Source: Caryophanales bacterium UBA6356
GTDB lineage: Bacteria > Bacillota_I > Bacilli_A > RFN20 > CAG-826
Reading direction: 5' to 3'
Length of the DNA stretch: 33,786 bases
Assembly: GCA_002440125.1 (NCBI GenBank)
Contig: DJRQ01000031.1
Location: 1 to 33,786 of the forward strand
Part shown: positions 15,783-24,218 of the stretch, in pieces
How positions within the stretch are numbered: the stretch's first letter is position 1
Layout: each line of letters begins with the position of its first letter
The notes under the pieces: generated by a model
Told to the model about the DNA's origin: nothing
The model's input: the letters and a program-made list of their open reading frames with translations, nothing else
Database searches by the model: none
Translations under genes and position numbers: made by a program

Positions 15783-16155
15783 TTGGTTAAGAAATCCACT
15801 TTTGTCTTATTTCGAAGGTCCGCCAATGAAGTACGCTTCAGAATGGCTTCTTGTTTTTATCTCATCAATGCCTTTTCCATCCGAGAGTCGATTTCCGCAA
15901 CATGCGCATTGATGTTTTGTTTGTTCGAAAAACTTCATCTTTCGATGACGAAACGAATAGAGAAGGATTCGAATAAAAAAAGGAATTGCTATTTTAAAAA
16001 TTCAAAAATAACCAACAAAAAGCCACCTCTTTTGAAATTTTAAGACAATCATGATTTATGATCTTCGTGAAAGTGAGGCTTAGAAAAACAAGCTTTTGCC
16101 GAGGCCATCATTCTTAACGGAGGCATCCTTAGTCAAAATAAAAAACCAAAAAACC
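15783..16155. other. Intergenic region after rarA, no supported gene
   Basis: About 370 AT-rich bases up to the tRNA terminator. The one open frame (15783-16043, plus) starts with TTG, has no Shine-Dalgarno sequence and gives a low-complexity product, so I do not call it. A weak hairpin TGAAG-TACG-CTTCA (15827-15840), followed later by a T-rich stretch, might end rarA transcription. Otherwise I see nothing. Confidence 0.4.
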
Positions 16156-16161
16156 AAAAAG

Positions 16162-16184
16162 AAAAAATCCTCCACCGCGGAGGA
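16162..16184 (-). terminator. Terminator of the tRNA-Ala transcript
   Basis: On the minus strand TCCTCC pairs with GGAGGA around a GCGGT loop, followed directly by TTTTTT. It lies 15 bases past the tRNA 3' end. Confidence 0.82.
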
Positions 16185-16199
16185 AATTTTATACTTTGT

Positions 16200-16275
<76 letters not shown>

Positions 16276-16286
16276 AACGCCGAATA

Positions 16287-16315
16287 ATTATAGAAAGAGC
16301 CCCCCAAGAAGGCAA
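16287..16315 (-). promoter_or_regulatory. tRNA-Ala promoter
   Basis: Minus-strand TTGCCT (16310-16315), exactly 17 bases, then a perfect TATAAT (16287-16292). The start would lie about five bases before the mature tRNA. It is one of the strongest sigma-70-type promoters in the window. Confidence 0.8.
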
Positions 16316-16663
16316 GGAAGATATTTTTGCTCGCTTGGCCTTGAAGGACCTCTTTTAAACGCCGTTTCTTCTCTTTATTGAAAAAACGGATAAATATCTA
16401 AAACATAAAAAGCATCTCGACAAAAATCGAAGAAACCGTAAAGAAATGGAAATTGATAAGATGAAACGCTGATTATTTTGGTCTAGTATCGCCCATTGCC
16501 ATAAAAAGGGAACCATCCGCCCTTCGATGTCATCGACTATTTTTGGCATATTTTAATTGAATTAGGCTTATTTTCCCCTATTTTGTAAAGTTTTTCCCTT
16601 CTTCTTTTGTTCTTCTCTATGCATCCAAAAATCAAGCCTTTTTTGTTGCCAATTTTTTGGGCT
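16316..16663. other. Intergenic region between tRNA-Ala and the Y-family polymerase
   Basis: About 350 AT-rich bases. A short minus-strand open frame (16355-16549) has no family resemblance or Shine-Dalgarno sequence and is not called. No LexA-type box (GAAC-N4-GTTC) is visible upstream of the polymerase gene. AAGCC/GGCTT half-sites near 16634-16665 are the only local symmetry seen. Confidence 0.4.
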
Positions 16664-16669
16664 TAATAT
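16664..16669 (+). promoter_or_regulatory. -10 element of the Y-family polymerase gene
   Basis: TAATAT, eight bases before the ATG at 16678. A TTGTTG (16643-16648) lies 15 bases further upstream. There is no Shine-Dalgarno sequence, so a leaderless or nearly leaderless transcript is likely. Confidence 0.45.
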
Positions 16670-16677
16670 TGCAAGCC

Positions 16678-17922
16678 ATGGAAAGAACGATTGCGATTAT
16701 CGATCTAAAAAGTTTTTACGCCTCTTGCGAATGCGTTTCTCGCCATCTCGATCCCTTTAAAACGCCGCTTGTTTGTTGCGATCCCTATAGAAGCGATTCT
16801 TCTATCGTTATGAGTTCTTCTCCTTACCTCAAAGCAAAATATGGCGTTCCTAACGTATGTCGAAAAAGGGATTTGCCAAATGTTCCAGGTTTGATTTATG
16901 CCACGCCGCGTATGTCCTATTACTTGGAGTTATCGTCGAAAATATTAGCCACGTTCCTCGAATTTGTTGCGTATCAAGACATCCACGTCTATTCCATCGA
17001 CGAGGCTTTCTTGAATATCGGCCCATATCTTTCGCTAGCCAAGGCAAGTCCCAAAAAATTTGTTGCCGAAATTCAAAAGAGAATTTACGAAAAATATGGA
17101 TTAACGGCCACAGCCGGCATCGGTCCCAATCCTTTTTTAGCGAAAATCGCTTTGGACCAAGAAGGAAAAAAGAAGCCTCCTTACCAAGCGCATTGGAATC
17201 TAGAAGACGTCCCCACGAAACTCTGGAAGATAAAGCCCATTAGCAAGATATGGGGAATCGGAACTCAAACGGAAAGAAGGCTCGCTTCAATAGGAATAAG
17301 AGACATGGAAAGCCTTGCCAAAGCCGACGATAGCCTCTTATTAAGCGCTTTCGGGATTCTAGGCCTACAATTGAAATCGTTGGCGCAGGGTATCGATGAA
17401 AGCGATATTCGTAAGCCATATGTCCCTCAAGACACCTCTTTCTCACTTGGGCAAACCTTAATCACGGCTCGTTCCTTGGACAGTTGCTTCTTGCTTTTCA
17501 AGGAAATGAACGACGACTTGTCGGAAAGGCTCCGAGGAGAAAAATGCCAAACCAGTCTTGTTCACGTTTGGATTGGCTATCGTGATGACATAGCTTATTC
17601 TCACCAAGAAACCCTTCCTTTTCCAACTTCTGATAGCGAGCTTCTCTTTCGTGCCATTAAAAGAGCCATCCTAAGTGGGGCTCATGAAGGTCTTATCCAA
17701 GGAATTGGAATCTCTTATGGAAAACTCAAAAAAGACGAAGGATCCGTGCAGCTAAGCCTCTTCGAAGAAAGCGATGAACAAGCGGAAAGATTGGAACTGC
17801 AAAAAACAATTGATGCCATTCATAGAATCTATGGACGCAATAGCGTGCTAAGGGCTTCTTCCTTATTGAAGGAAAGCACCGTTAAAAAAAGACATGAACA
17901 AATAGGAGGACACCGGGAATGA
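16678..17922 (+). CDS. Y-family DNA polymerase (UvrX/ImpB/MucB-like)
   Basis: A translesion DNA polymerase of 414 residues. The catalytic carboxylates are at Asp9 (IIDLKSFYASCE) and in SIDEAF (107-112). The palm and fingers contain ATPRMSYYLELS, and a helix-hairpin-helix region follows (KIWGIGTQTERRL). The C-terminal little finger ends with QLSLF at 358-362, a textbook sliding-clamp-binding motif. It resembles UvrX/YqjW of Bacillus more than DinB/Pol IV. The ATG at 16678 is preferred because an in-frame ATG at 16657 lies upstream of the -10 hexamer. The YolD-like gene overlaps its stop by four bases, the arrangement seen for UvrX-type polymerases in Bacilli. No SOS box is visible, so control by LexA is doubtful. 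Confidence 0.92.
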   Translation: MERTIAIIDLKSFYASCECVSRHLDPFKTPLVCCDPYRSDSSIVMSSSPYLKAKYGVPNVCRKRDLPNVPGLIYATPRMSYYLELSSKILATFLEFVAYQDIHVYSIDEAFLNIGPYLSLAKASPKKFVAEIQKRIYEKYGLTATAGIGPNPFLAKIALDQEGKKKPPYQAHWNLEDVPTKLWKIKPISKIWGIGTQTERRLASIGIRDMESLAKADDSLLLSAFGILGLQLKSLAQGIDESDIRKPYVPQDTSFSLGQTLITARSLDSCFLLFKEMNDDLSERLRGEKCQTSLVHVWIGYRDDIAYSHQETLPFPTSDSELLFRAIKRAILSGAHEGLIQGIGISYGKLKKDEGSVQLSLFEESDEQAERLELQKTIDAIHRIYGRNSVLRASSLLKESTVKKRHEQIGGHRE

Positions 17923-18248
17923 AAGACAGAGGAATGATGAAATGGGCGGCGTATAAATCGCTAGACCGTCAAAGCGACTTCATCGCCAAAACCCTTTATG
18001 AGCAAGGAAAGAAAGAAAAGCCTCTGATATCCGAAGAAAGGGCGGAAAAAATCGATGCGTTGCTAAGAAGCTATCAAAACGAAGAAGTGATTGCCACTTA
18101 CTATGAGGACGGCTACATCTACGAAACCGAAGGGACAATCGATGTCATCGACCATTACAAAAAAGAAATCTTTGTCGGCGAAAGAGAAATTCCCTTTTCG
18201 AGACTCATCGACATCGAAGCTTTAGAGATCGGAAACATGCTTTTTTGA
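17919..18248 (+). CDS. YolD-like protein
   Basis: A 109-residue soluble protein of the YolD-like family. The family pattern is seen in KWAAYKSLDRQSDFI at the start, then the central ISEERAEKIDALL, then an all-beta C-terminal half (VIATYYEDGYIYETEGTIDV and IPFSRLIDIE). YolD-like genes commonly sit directly after UvrX-type polymerases in Firmicutes. They have been proposed to act as UmuD-like or accessory partners, but the function is not established. The start overlaps the polymerase stop as ATGA, and AGGAGG lies upstream inside the polymerase gene, so the two are translationally coupled. Confidence 0.85.
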   Translation: MKDRGMMKWAAYKSLDRQSDFIAKTLYEQGKKEKPLISEERAEKIDALLRSYQNEEVIATYYEDGYIYETEGTIDVIDHYKKEIFVGEREIPFSRLIDIEALEIGNMLF

Positions 18249-18319
18249 CAAATATCACGTTTTGAATAACGATATCACTCCAAAAAGTTCTATATTTTCC
18301 TTAGTAAGGAGGATTTCTT

Positions 18320-19165
18320 ATGGAAGAAAAAGAAATCGAAAAGAAAGAGAAAAATAAGCTCCTCTCGTTTGAGAAAGGCGGAATCATCTGGTCAACATGG
18401 AACTTTGCCGAAGCGGCCTTAATGCTTATTTTAGGCATACTCGCAATCGTTTTCGTTTGCCAAGCGAGCGGCGATGTCGCAAAACTTACGGACGCTATGA
18501 GCACGATGCTCAATGTTGTGGGCATTTTCCTCATCATCGGCGGGGTGCTTAAAATCGTCGCGAACTTCATGCCAATCTTTGCCGCCAATCATCTTGAGGC
18601 CATGATCAAAGCCGAATTAAAAGAAAAGATGTCTTACGATCTTGTGGTTGGCGGAAGCATTGAATTGGCTGGTGGCATCGCCTTAGTGACGATGTATGGT
18701 GAAAGGCTCTTATCAAACGTCATCACCTTCATCTCTCGATTCCTCGGGATTTTCTTTGGCGTGCTTCTCTTAGTTGCAGCCTTATCGCTTATTATCTTTG
18801 CTATCGCCTCGCTTGTAAGCAAGCTGTATAAGACCTATCTTCCGATCCTTGAGTTTGCTTTCGCGGCAGTCCTCATTGCTCTTGGCATCACTTGTATCAT
18901 CTACTTGCAAAAAGAAGACGTCATGGCGGCTGTGGTCCTAATCGTCTTAGGCGTTATCCTTGTTATTGCGGCCATAATGTTGGTGACGATAACTATCCGT
19001 GCCATCAAAGTCGCTCACGAAGCAAAGAACATTGTCAAAGAAGCGAAGAACGCAATTAAAGAAGCCGATGTCGTTATTGAAGCAAAGGATAACGAAGTCA
19101 TCGAAAACAAAGACGAACCGAAAGCCATCGAAGAAAAGAAAGACGAAAAAACGGAAAAGGAATAG
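18320..19165 (+). CDS. DUF308/HdeD-like membrane protein
   Basis: A 281-residue integral membrane protein. A charged N-terminus (1-18) is followed by about six hydrophobic segments, roughly at 25-48, 58-82, 110-128, 135-168, 173-194 and 197-222. The C-terminal tail is long and rich in Lys and Glu, largely Ala/Lys/Glu repeats (about 230-281), and probably forms a cytosolic helix. The paired-helix pattern with glycine-rich turns (ILGILAIVF, GIFLIIGGVLKI, GIALVT) is like the DUF308/HdeD family, which is linked to acid stress in enterobacteria but of unknown function here. The start has AAGGAGG seven bases upstream. It may be transcribed alone from a TATATT element near 18291. A strong shared terminator follows. 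Confidence 0.75.
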   Translation: MEEKEIEKKEKNKLLSFEKGGIIWSTWNFAEAALMLILGILAIVFVCQASGDVAKLTDAMSTMLNVVGIFLIIGGVLKIVANFMPIFAANHLEAMIKAELKEKMSYDLVVGGSIELAGGIALVTMYGERLLSNVITFISRFLGIFFGVLLLVAALSLIIFAIASLVSKLYKTYLPILEFAFAAVLIALGITCIIYLQKEDVMAAVVLIVLGVILVIAAIMLVTITIRAIKVAHEAKNIVKEAKNAIKEADVVIEAKDNEVIENKDEPKAIEEKKDEKTEKE

Positions 19166-19195
19166 CAAAACCTGTACCAATTATCTTTCGAATAG

Positions 19196-19226
19196 AAAAT
19201 AGGTCGCTTTATGGCGACCTATTTTT
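19196..19226. terminator. Bidirectional terminator between convergent genes
   Basis: AAAATAGGTCGC (19196-19207) pairs perfectly with GCGACCTATTTT (19214-19225), giving a 12-bp stem and a 6-base loop. T-tracts are present on both strands. It serves the plus-strand membrane gene and the minus-strand folD. Confidence 0.92.
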
Positions 19227-19248
19227 CATCTTGTCCCTAGGATTCGAA

Positions 19249-20040
19249 TTATCGTTTTGAAGCTTCTAGGAGATTGGTCAACAAAGCAAGCCTCGTCAGC
19301 AAACCAACGCCACCGGGAACAGGCGTTTGGAGAGCAACAGGGAGGTTTGGCTCACAATCGCCATGAAGGTGATTTGCTTCATCCCGATTGATGCCGACAT
19401 CGATAACGTACGCGCTTTCCTTGAATATGTAACGAGAATCGACTATATTCCGTCTTCCGGTTGCGACAACGATTAGATCCGCATGGGCAAGATAGAATGC
19501 TTTATCCTCTTCCTTCGTCTTACTATGAAGGACGGTCACATTCATATTCTTCGCCAAAAGCATCTTGGCCATAGGTTTCCCTACAATCTCGCTTCGGCCA
19601 ATGACAACGGCGTTCTTTCCTTCGAAATCAAAATGAAGGAAAGAGAGATAATCGATAATTCCTTTGGGGGTGCAAGGCTTAAAGGACGAAAGAGGAGTGA
19701 ATCCATCGACGTCTTTTTCGGGAGATATCGTTTGGTTAATCTTGGCTTCGGAAATCTGTTTCGGAACAGGAAGTTGCACAATAATGCCATCAACGGCAGG
19801 ATCGTTATTTTGTTCTTTTATGGAGGAAAGGAGCTCTTCCTCAGAAACGTTTGCAGGAAAAACGATATGACGGGCTTCGATACCCACTTCCGCGGCATCT
19901 TTTTTCTTGCCGCGAACATAGGCTTGGCTTGCCGGATCTTCGCCAACGGTGATTATCGAAAGGATGGGAGTTCTTCCGATTGCTCGGATTTGTTCTTTTA
20001 TATCTTCTTTCGCTAAGCGAACGTATTCCCGAATATCCAT
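19249..20040 (-). CDS. folD: Methylenetetrahydrofolate dehydrogenase/cyclohydrolase
   Basis: FolD interconverts 5,10-methylene-THF, methenyl-THF and 10-formyl-THF in one-carbon metabolism. With the ATG at 20040 (GGAGGG just upstream) it has 263 residues, slightly short for the family because the first helix is trimmed. The active-site motif with Tyr41 and Lys45 (YVRGK), the signature DGIIVQLPVP, the KDVDGF segment, the NADP-binding VIGRSEIVGKP and the C-terminal PVPGGVG are all present. An upstream in-frame ATG at 20058 would add six residues but places the Shine-Dalgarno sequence inside the gene. It is probably cotranscribed after secG, 42 bases upstream. Confidence 0.94.
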   Translation of the reverse strand: MDIREYVRLAKEDIKEQIRAIGRTPILSIITVGEDPASQAYVRGKKKDAAEVGIEARHIVFPANVSEEELLSSIKEQNNDPAVDGIIVQLPVPKQISEAKINQTISPEKDVDGFTPLSSFKPCTPKGIIDYLSFLHFDFEGKNAVVIGRSEIVGKPMAKMLLAKNMNVTVLHSKTKEEDKAFYLAHADLIVVATGRRNIVDSRYIFKESAYVIDVGINRDEANHLHGDCEPNLPVALQTPVPGGVGLLTRLALLTNLLEASKR

Positions 20041-20051
20041 AGACCCTCCTA

Positions 20052-20063
20052 GGCCCATGGGCC
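20052..20063. repeat. GC-rich perfect palindrome before folD
   Basis: GGCCCATGGGCC, a 12-base perfect palindrome in an otherwise AT-rich gap. It sits just upstream of the folD Shine-Dalgarno sequence. It has almost no loop, so it may be a protein site or chance. Confidence 0.4.
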
Positions 20064-20082
20064 CCTAAATATTGAAAGTGAG

Positions 20083-20391
20083 TCAGAAGAAAAGACGAAG
20101 AGTCGCTAAAGCGGATGCGCTGGCTTCGCTCGAAGAGGCGTCTGAACTCGTCGAAGAGCCTTTGGAATTCAAAACCATGATGAGAAGCGCTAAGAAAAGG
20201 AAAAGGACAGCAAAACCAAAAGTGAGCCAACTAACGACTTTTTCGCTTCCTCTTTCTTTCGTTTTAGCAAAAACATTGAGGCCACCGCCCGTAATAGCGC
20301 CAGAAGCGCCTTCCGATTTACCACCTTGAAGAAGGGATAAGACGATAACGATGAGGGCAACGATGATAAAGATAATGTCGTACCAATTCAT
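20083..20391 (-). CDS. secG: Protein translocase subunit SecG
   Basis: SecG is the small auxiliary subunit of the SecYEG channel, which works with SecA. The protein has 102 residues: TM1 at about 5-22, the cytosolic family loop LLQGGKSEGASGAITGG (20-36), TM2 at about 54-78, and a Ser/Ala-rich tail of about 22 residues that is longer than usual. The ATG at 20391 is preceded by GGAG seven bases upstream; a TTG 18 bases earlier is a worse start. The secA gene is encoded about 4 kb upstream on the same strand, so export genes cluster here. Confidence 0.92.
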   Translation of the reverse strand: MNWYDIIFIIVALIVIVLSLLQGGKSEGASGAITGGGLNVFAKTKERGSEKVVSWLTFGFAVLFLFLALLIMVLNSKGSSTSSDASSSEASASALATLRLFF

Positions 20392-20466
20392 GAGCAAACT
20401 CCACGCCAAAATGCGCCTATTTACTTTAGACTATGTCAAGCCTATTCGCAATGAGAGAATTCGAAG

Positions 20467-20486
20467 TCTCTTTTATTTAAAAGAGA
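20467..20486 (-). terminator. Weak AT-rich hairpin at the end of the HAD gene
   Basis: TCTCTTTT pairs with AAAAGAGA around a 4-base loop and includes the TAA stop of the HAD gene. There is no good T-tract after it on the minus strand, so it may be an mRNA 3' stabiliser or a weak terminator. Confidence 0.35.
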
Positions 20487-21100
20487 TCGTTCAAAGTATG
20501 GATCTTGGTGGCCGCAACGTCTGGATATTCTCCCCTTCTCTCTAGAAGAATGCCGTCGATGCCCGCATTTTTGGCGCATTCAATGTCTTGGAGAGAGTCG
20601 CCAACATATACGATATCGCTCTTAGAGAAACCCTTCACATATTCAAAAGCGGCATAAAGAGGATCGGGGTAGGGTTTAGGTCGGCGATTTTTTTCTCCGC
20701 CAACATAGAAAGAGAAGTACTGATCGATTTGAAACAAGGCTAAAACGCGTTTTATGTGATCGACAGAATTACCGCTCACCACCCCGAAAAGAACGCCTTT
20801 TTGCCTTCCTCTTTCTAAAAAGGATGGCACTTCTGCAAAGATTTTTACTTTTTTTATATTTTCTTCCGTTTCGAAATAATAAGAGAAAGTCTCTAAAAAT
20901 TGACGAAGTTTTTGAGGGTCTTGCACATGATACTTTTCGAGCGTTTGGCTTAGAGCATGATGAATGGCGTCCTCCACATCTTCTCTTTTAAAATCGATGC
21001 CAATTTTCTTAAAGGCTTCGGTATAGGGTTCCACGATAGATTCAAAAGAATCCACGAGCGTACCATCGAAATCGAGCAAATATACTTTGTAATTCTTCAT
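20477..21100 (-). CDS. HAD-superfamily phosphatase (phosphoglycolate phosphatase-like)
   Basis: A 207-residue haloacid-dehalogenase-type hydrolase. Motif I is DFDGT with Asp10 as nucleophile and Asp12 as acid/base. A helical cap covers about 15-85. Motif II is the Ser in VSGNS, motif III the Lys in RPKPYPDP, and motif IV GDSLQDI. It resembles the Gph/PgmB/PpaX group of small-molecule phosphatases. The substrate (phosphoglycolate, pyrophosphate or a sugar phosphate) cannot be told from sequence. The ATG overlaps the uvrB stop by four bases, so it belongs to the secA-prfB-uvrB operon. A role in clearing 2-phosphoglycolate formed in DNA repair is conceivable next to uvrB but is only an inference. 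Confidence 0.87.
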   Translation of the reverse strand: MKNYKVYLLDFDGTLVDSFESIVEPYTEAFKKIGIDFKREDVEDAIHHALSQTLEKYHVQDPQKLRQFLETFSYYFETEENIKKVKIFAEVPSFLERGRQKGVLFGVVSGNSVDHIKRVLALFQIDQYFSFYVGGEKNRRPKPYPDPLYAAFEYVKGFSKSDIVYVGDSLQDIECAKNAGIDGILLERRGEYPDVAATKIHTLNDLF

Positions 21101-23085
21101 TTTCCTAATCCTGCCTTTAATTCAAACATAGCGTCCCGCAGCATCGCCGCCCTTTCGAAATCATAATTCTTCGCAGCCTCCCGCATTTCTTTGTCGAGCC
21201 TTTTGATTTCGTTTTCGATTTGCGTGCGGGAGGACTTTTTATCAACCTTGCCCACAGGGGATTGCTCTTCTCCTTTGTTGGAAAGAGGAGGACGAATCTC
21301 TTTGATGATTGTCGTAGGAATAATACCATTCTCAGCGTTATAAGCCGCTTGAATTTTGCGCCGTCTTTCCGTCTCCTCGATGCATTCTTTCATCGATTTG
21401 GTAACGGAATCAGCATACATGATGACTTTGCCATTGGCATTGCGTGCCGCCCGTCCCGTAATCTGAATAAGAGAAGTCGTGCTCCTTAAGAAGCCTTCTT
21501 TATCGGCATCAAGGATGCAAATAAGAGAAACCTCAGGAATATCTAAGCCTTCCCTTAATAGATTAATACCGACCAAAACATCGTATTTGCCCTTTCGAAG
21601 CTGATAGATGATCTCCGTTCTTTCCAAGGTCTTCGTTTCGTTTTGAAGATACGTTACTTTAATGCCTTCCCCTTTTAAGTAGGAAGTGAGGTCCTCGGCC
21701 ATTCGGATGGTCAAAGTGACGATCATCACCCGCTCGTTTTTCTTAATTCGCTCTCTTATTTCGTTAAGGATATCGTCGATTTGTCCAAGCGGCGGCCGGA
21801 CTTCGATAATAGGATCAAGCAAACCCGTCGGACGGATGATTTGTTCCACCACTTCGTTATTGGCTTTCTCAAGCTCGTAAGGACCCGGAGTAGCGCTGGT
21901 GCAAATGACATTCTTTGCCATAAGCCCTTCGAACTCATTAAAATTCAAAGGCCTATTATCTAAAGCGCTAGGCAAACGGAACCCATATTCCACAAGCGTC
22001 TCTTTTCGTGATCGGTCGCCAAAGTACATTCCCCGGATTTGGGGGAATGTGACATGGGATTCGTCGACCAAAAGCAAATAATCTTTCGGAAAATAGTCCA
22101 TCAAACACCATGGTCTTTGCCCCGGTTTACGTTTGTCGATATGTCGAGAATAGTTTTCGATGCCAGGACAACGGCCAAATTCCAAGAGGCTTTCGATATC
22201 TTGTCTTGTCCGCATCTCAAGGCGTTCCGCTTCAAGGAGCTTCCCTTCTTTTTTAAAAAACTCCAATCGCTCTTGAAGCTCTTCTTTAATGGAGACGCAA
22301 GCTTCCTGAATCCTTCTTTTGCTGCTTGCGTGGTCATAGGCTGGGTAAATCGGGAAAGTCTTATAATGTCCTTTGATCTCTCCCGAAAGCTTATCGATAG
22401 TAAGTATGTCTTCCACATCATCGCCAAAGCAATCAATTCGAAGATAGTAATCCGTATTCATCATGGGGCAAATATCGATGATATCGCCATGAACCCTGAA
22501 ATTGCCTGGCGCCAAATCAAAATTATTTCGACGATATTGGGCTTCTATAAGCCGTTCGAAAAAGACGTTTCTATCAAGAGTCTCGCCAACACGGACTTCG
22601 AAAACAAGGCCGCTATACTCTTCCGGATCAGCTAAGCCATAGATAGCGGCGACAGAGGCGACTACAATCGTGTCTCTCCGTTCTAAGATAGAATTGACGG
22701 CGCTTGTTCGAAGTTGCTCGATTTCGTCGTTCATCATGGCATCTTTGGCGATGTACGTGTCGGTTTTTGGAATATAAGCCTCTGGCTGATAAAAATCGAA
22801 ATTCGAAACGAAATATTCCACGCGATTCTTTGGGAAAAGTTCTTTGAATTCGCCATAAAGCTGCGAAGCCAAGGTCTTGTTATGAACTAAAACAAGCGTA
22901 GGCCTATTAAGAGCGGCAACGATGTTGGCGTCCGTAAAAGTTTTGCCCGTTCCCGTAGCGCCTAAAATCACCTGCATTCGCTTCCCTTCGGAAACTCCTT
23001 TGAGAATTTTAGCGATAGCCTCTGGTTGGTCGCCAGTAGGTTTAAAAGGCGAAACAAGTTCAAAAGAGTGAGAGGCTTTATCCAT
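21097..23085 (-). CDS. uvrB: Excinuclease ABC subunit B
   Basis: UvrB is the damage-verifying helicase-like subunit of nucleotide excision repair. At 662 residues it is of full length. It shows the entry motif PTGDQPEAI, Walker A GATGTGKT near 42-49, the DNA-gripping beta-hairpin region with YFVSNFDFYQPEAYIP, helicase motifs VDESH and TSATPGPYE, the QITGRAARN motif, and a C-terminal UVR domain (YDFERAAMLRD) for UvrA/UvrC contact. The start codon overlaps the prfB stop by one base (TAATG), with AGGGAAGG upstream. No uvrA or uvrC is in the window, unlike the common uvrB-uvrA pair of Firmicutes. Confidence 0.97.
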   Translation of the reverse strand: MDKASHSFELVSPFKPTGDQPEAIAKILKGVSEGKRMQVILGATGTGKTFTDANIVAALNRPTLVLVHNKTLASQLYGEFKELFPKNRVEYFVSNFDFYQPEAYIPKTDTYIAKDAMMNDEIEQLRTSAVNSILERRDTIVVASVAAIYGLADPEEYSGLVFEVRVGETLDRNVFFERLIEAQYRRNNFDLAPGNFRVHGDIIDICPMMNTDYYLRIDCFGDDVEDILTIDKLSGEIKGHYKTFPIYPAYDHASSKRRIQEACVSIKEELQERLEFFKKEGKLLEAERLEMRTRQDIESLLEFGRCPGIENYSRHIDKRKPGQRPWCLMDYFPKDYLLLVDESHVTFPQIRGMYFGDRSRKETLVEYGFRLPSALDNRPLNFNEFEGLMAKNVICTSATPGPYELEKANNEVVEQIIRPTGLLDPIIEVRPPLGQIDDILNEIRERIKKNERVMIVTLTIRMAEDLTSYLKGEGIKVTYLQNETKTLERTEIIYQLRKGKYDVLVGINLLREGLDIPEVSLICILDADKEGFLRSTTSLIQITGRAARNANGKVIMYADSVTKSMKECIEETERRRKIQAAYNAENGIIPTTIIKEIRPPLSNKGEEQSPVGKVDKKSSRTQIENEIKRLDKEMREAAKNYDFERAAMLRDAMFELKAGLGK

Positions 23086-24201
23086 TAAGAAGCCTTCCCT
23101 TCCCGTGAAAGCATTTCAAGATAGCTATAAAGGAGGCCATCGATTTCGCCATCCATGACTCCAGCCACGTCGCTAGTTTCATATCCAGTCCGATTATCTT
23201 TTACGAGCGTGTACGGGCAAAACACATAAGAACGGATTTGGCTTCCCCATTCAATGTTTTTTTGTTCTCCGACGATAGACTTCATCTTGGCATCGCGTTC
23301 CTCGAGTTTCCTTTGCATGAGCTTATCCGTAAGCATTTCCATACAAGTGGCTTTATTCATGAGTTGCGAACGTTCGATTTCGCATTGAACGACAATGCCA
23401 GTAGGTATATGCGTAATACGAACGGCGCTGGAAACCTTGTTGACGTTCTGGCCACCAGCACCACCGCTTCGGAAAGTGTCGACGCGAAGATCCTTTGGGT
23501 CAATTTCAACGTCGCTCACCTTTCCGAATTCAGGGACGACGTTGATGCTCGCAAAGCTCGTATGACGTCTGGCGTTGGCATCAAAAGGAGAAATCCTCAC
23601 CAAACGGTGTACCCCTTTTTCCCCTTTCAAAAGACCATAGGCATGAGGTCCGTTAACACGAACGGTCGCGCTTTTGCACCCCGCCTCTTCCCCGGGTTCA
23701 TAGGATAGCACTTGCCAACCGAATCCATGGCGCTCGGCATAGCGCCCATACATCCTAAGAAGCATATCGGCCCAATCCATCGCTTCCGTGCCACCAGCAC
23801 CAGGATGAAATTCCATCATCACATTGAGATCATCGTATTCTCCGCGAAAAAGGAGAAGGTTTCGCAGGGATTTTATGTTTTTTTGCAAATCTTTTTCCGT
23901 CTCTTCCAAAAGCAACCGCATATCTAAGCTCGCAGCATCAGGGTCTTCCAAAAGGCTCTCTAAATCTTTGAAAGAAGAAGTGATTTCCTCATAGGATTCC
24001 ACTGTATTTTTTGCGTCTTTGAGTTTATTGACGACTGCTAAAGCGGCTCTTTGGTCATCCCAAAAACCAGGCTGGTCTTGTTCCTTCTCGCATTCGGAAA
24101 TAATTCCTTTGAGCTTCGTGAGGTCAAAGAGAATCACCGAGCTGCGAGACAAGTCGTCCGATGCTTTGGGCTTCTTGTTTTAATTCGATAAGCTCTTTCA
24201 T
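23085..24201 (-). CDS. prfB: Peptide chain release factor 2, with programmed +1 frameshift
   Basis: RF2 ends translation at UGA and UAA. The gene starts at the ATG at 24201 (AGGAAT just upstream), 17 bases after the secA stop. It reads 25 codons to CTT (24127-24129), followed by an in-frame TGA (24124-24126). A +1 shift at CTT TGA C then continues with GAC (24123-24125) to the stop at 23085, giving 371 residues in total, close to the usual 365. Upstream of the shift, GGTGAT is a Shine-Dalgarno-like stimulator. RF2 hallmarks are the stop-recognition SPF (ISPFDANARRH) and the catalytic GGQ (GGAGGQNVNKV). The site makes RF2 control its own level. It also shows that UGA is a stop codon in this organism. 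Confidence 0.95.
24123..24129 (-). promoter_or_regulatory. RF2 programmed frameshift site CTT TGA C
   Basis: The minus strand reads CTTTGAC, identical to the conserved prfB slippery site. The zero frame stops at TGA after 25 codons, and the +1 frame enters the RF2 body at GAC. Confidence 0.93.
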
Positions 24202-24218
24202 TTTATTCCTTTTCTATT

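Noticed and set aside
15783..16043. 86-codon open frame after rarA
   Set aside because: TTG start, no Shine-Dalgarno sequence, no promoter and a low-complexity Lys/Asn/Phe-rich product. More likely non-coding.
16355..16549. 64-codon minus-strand frame between the tRNA and the polymerase gene
   Set aside because: No ribosome-binding site and no family resemblance. Its product looks like translated AT-rich spacer.
20436..20441. Perfect TTGACA (minus strand) upstream of secG
   Set aside because: No -10-like hexamer lies 16-19 bases downstream, so I do not call a promoter there.
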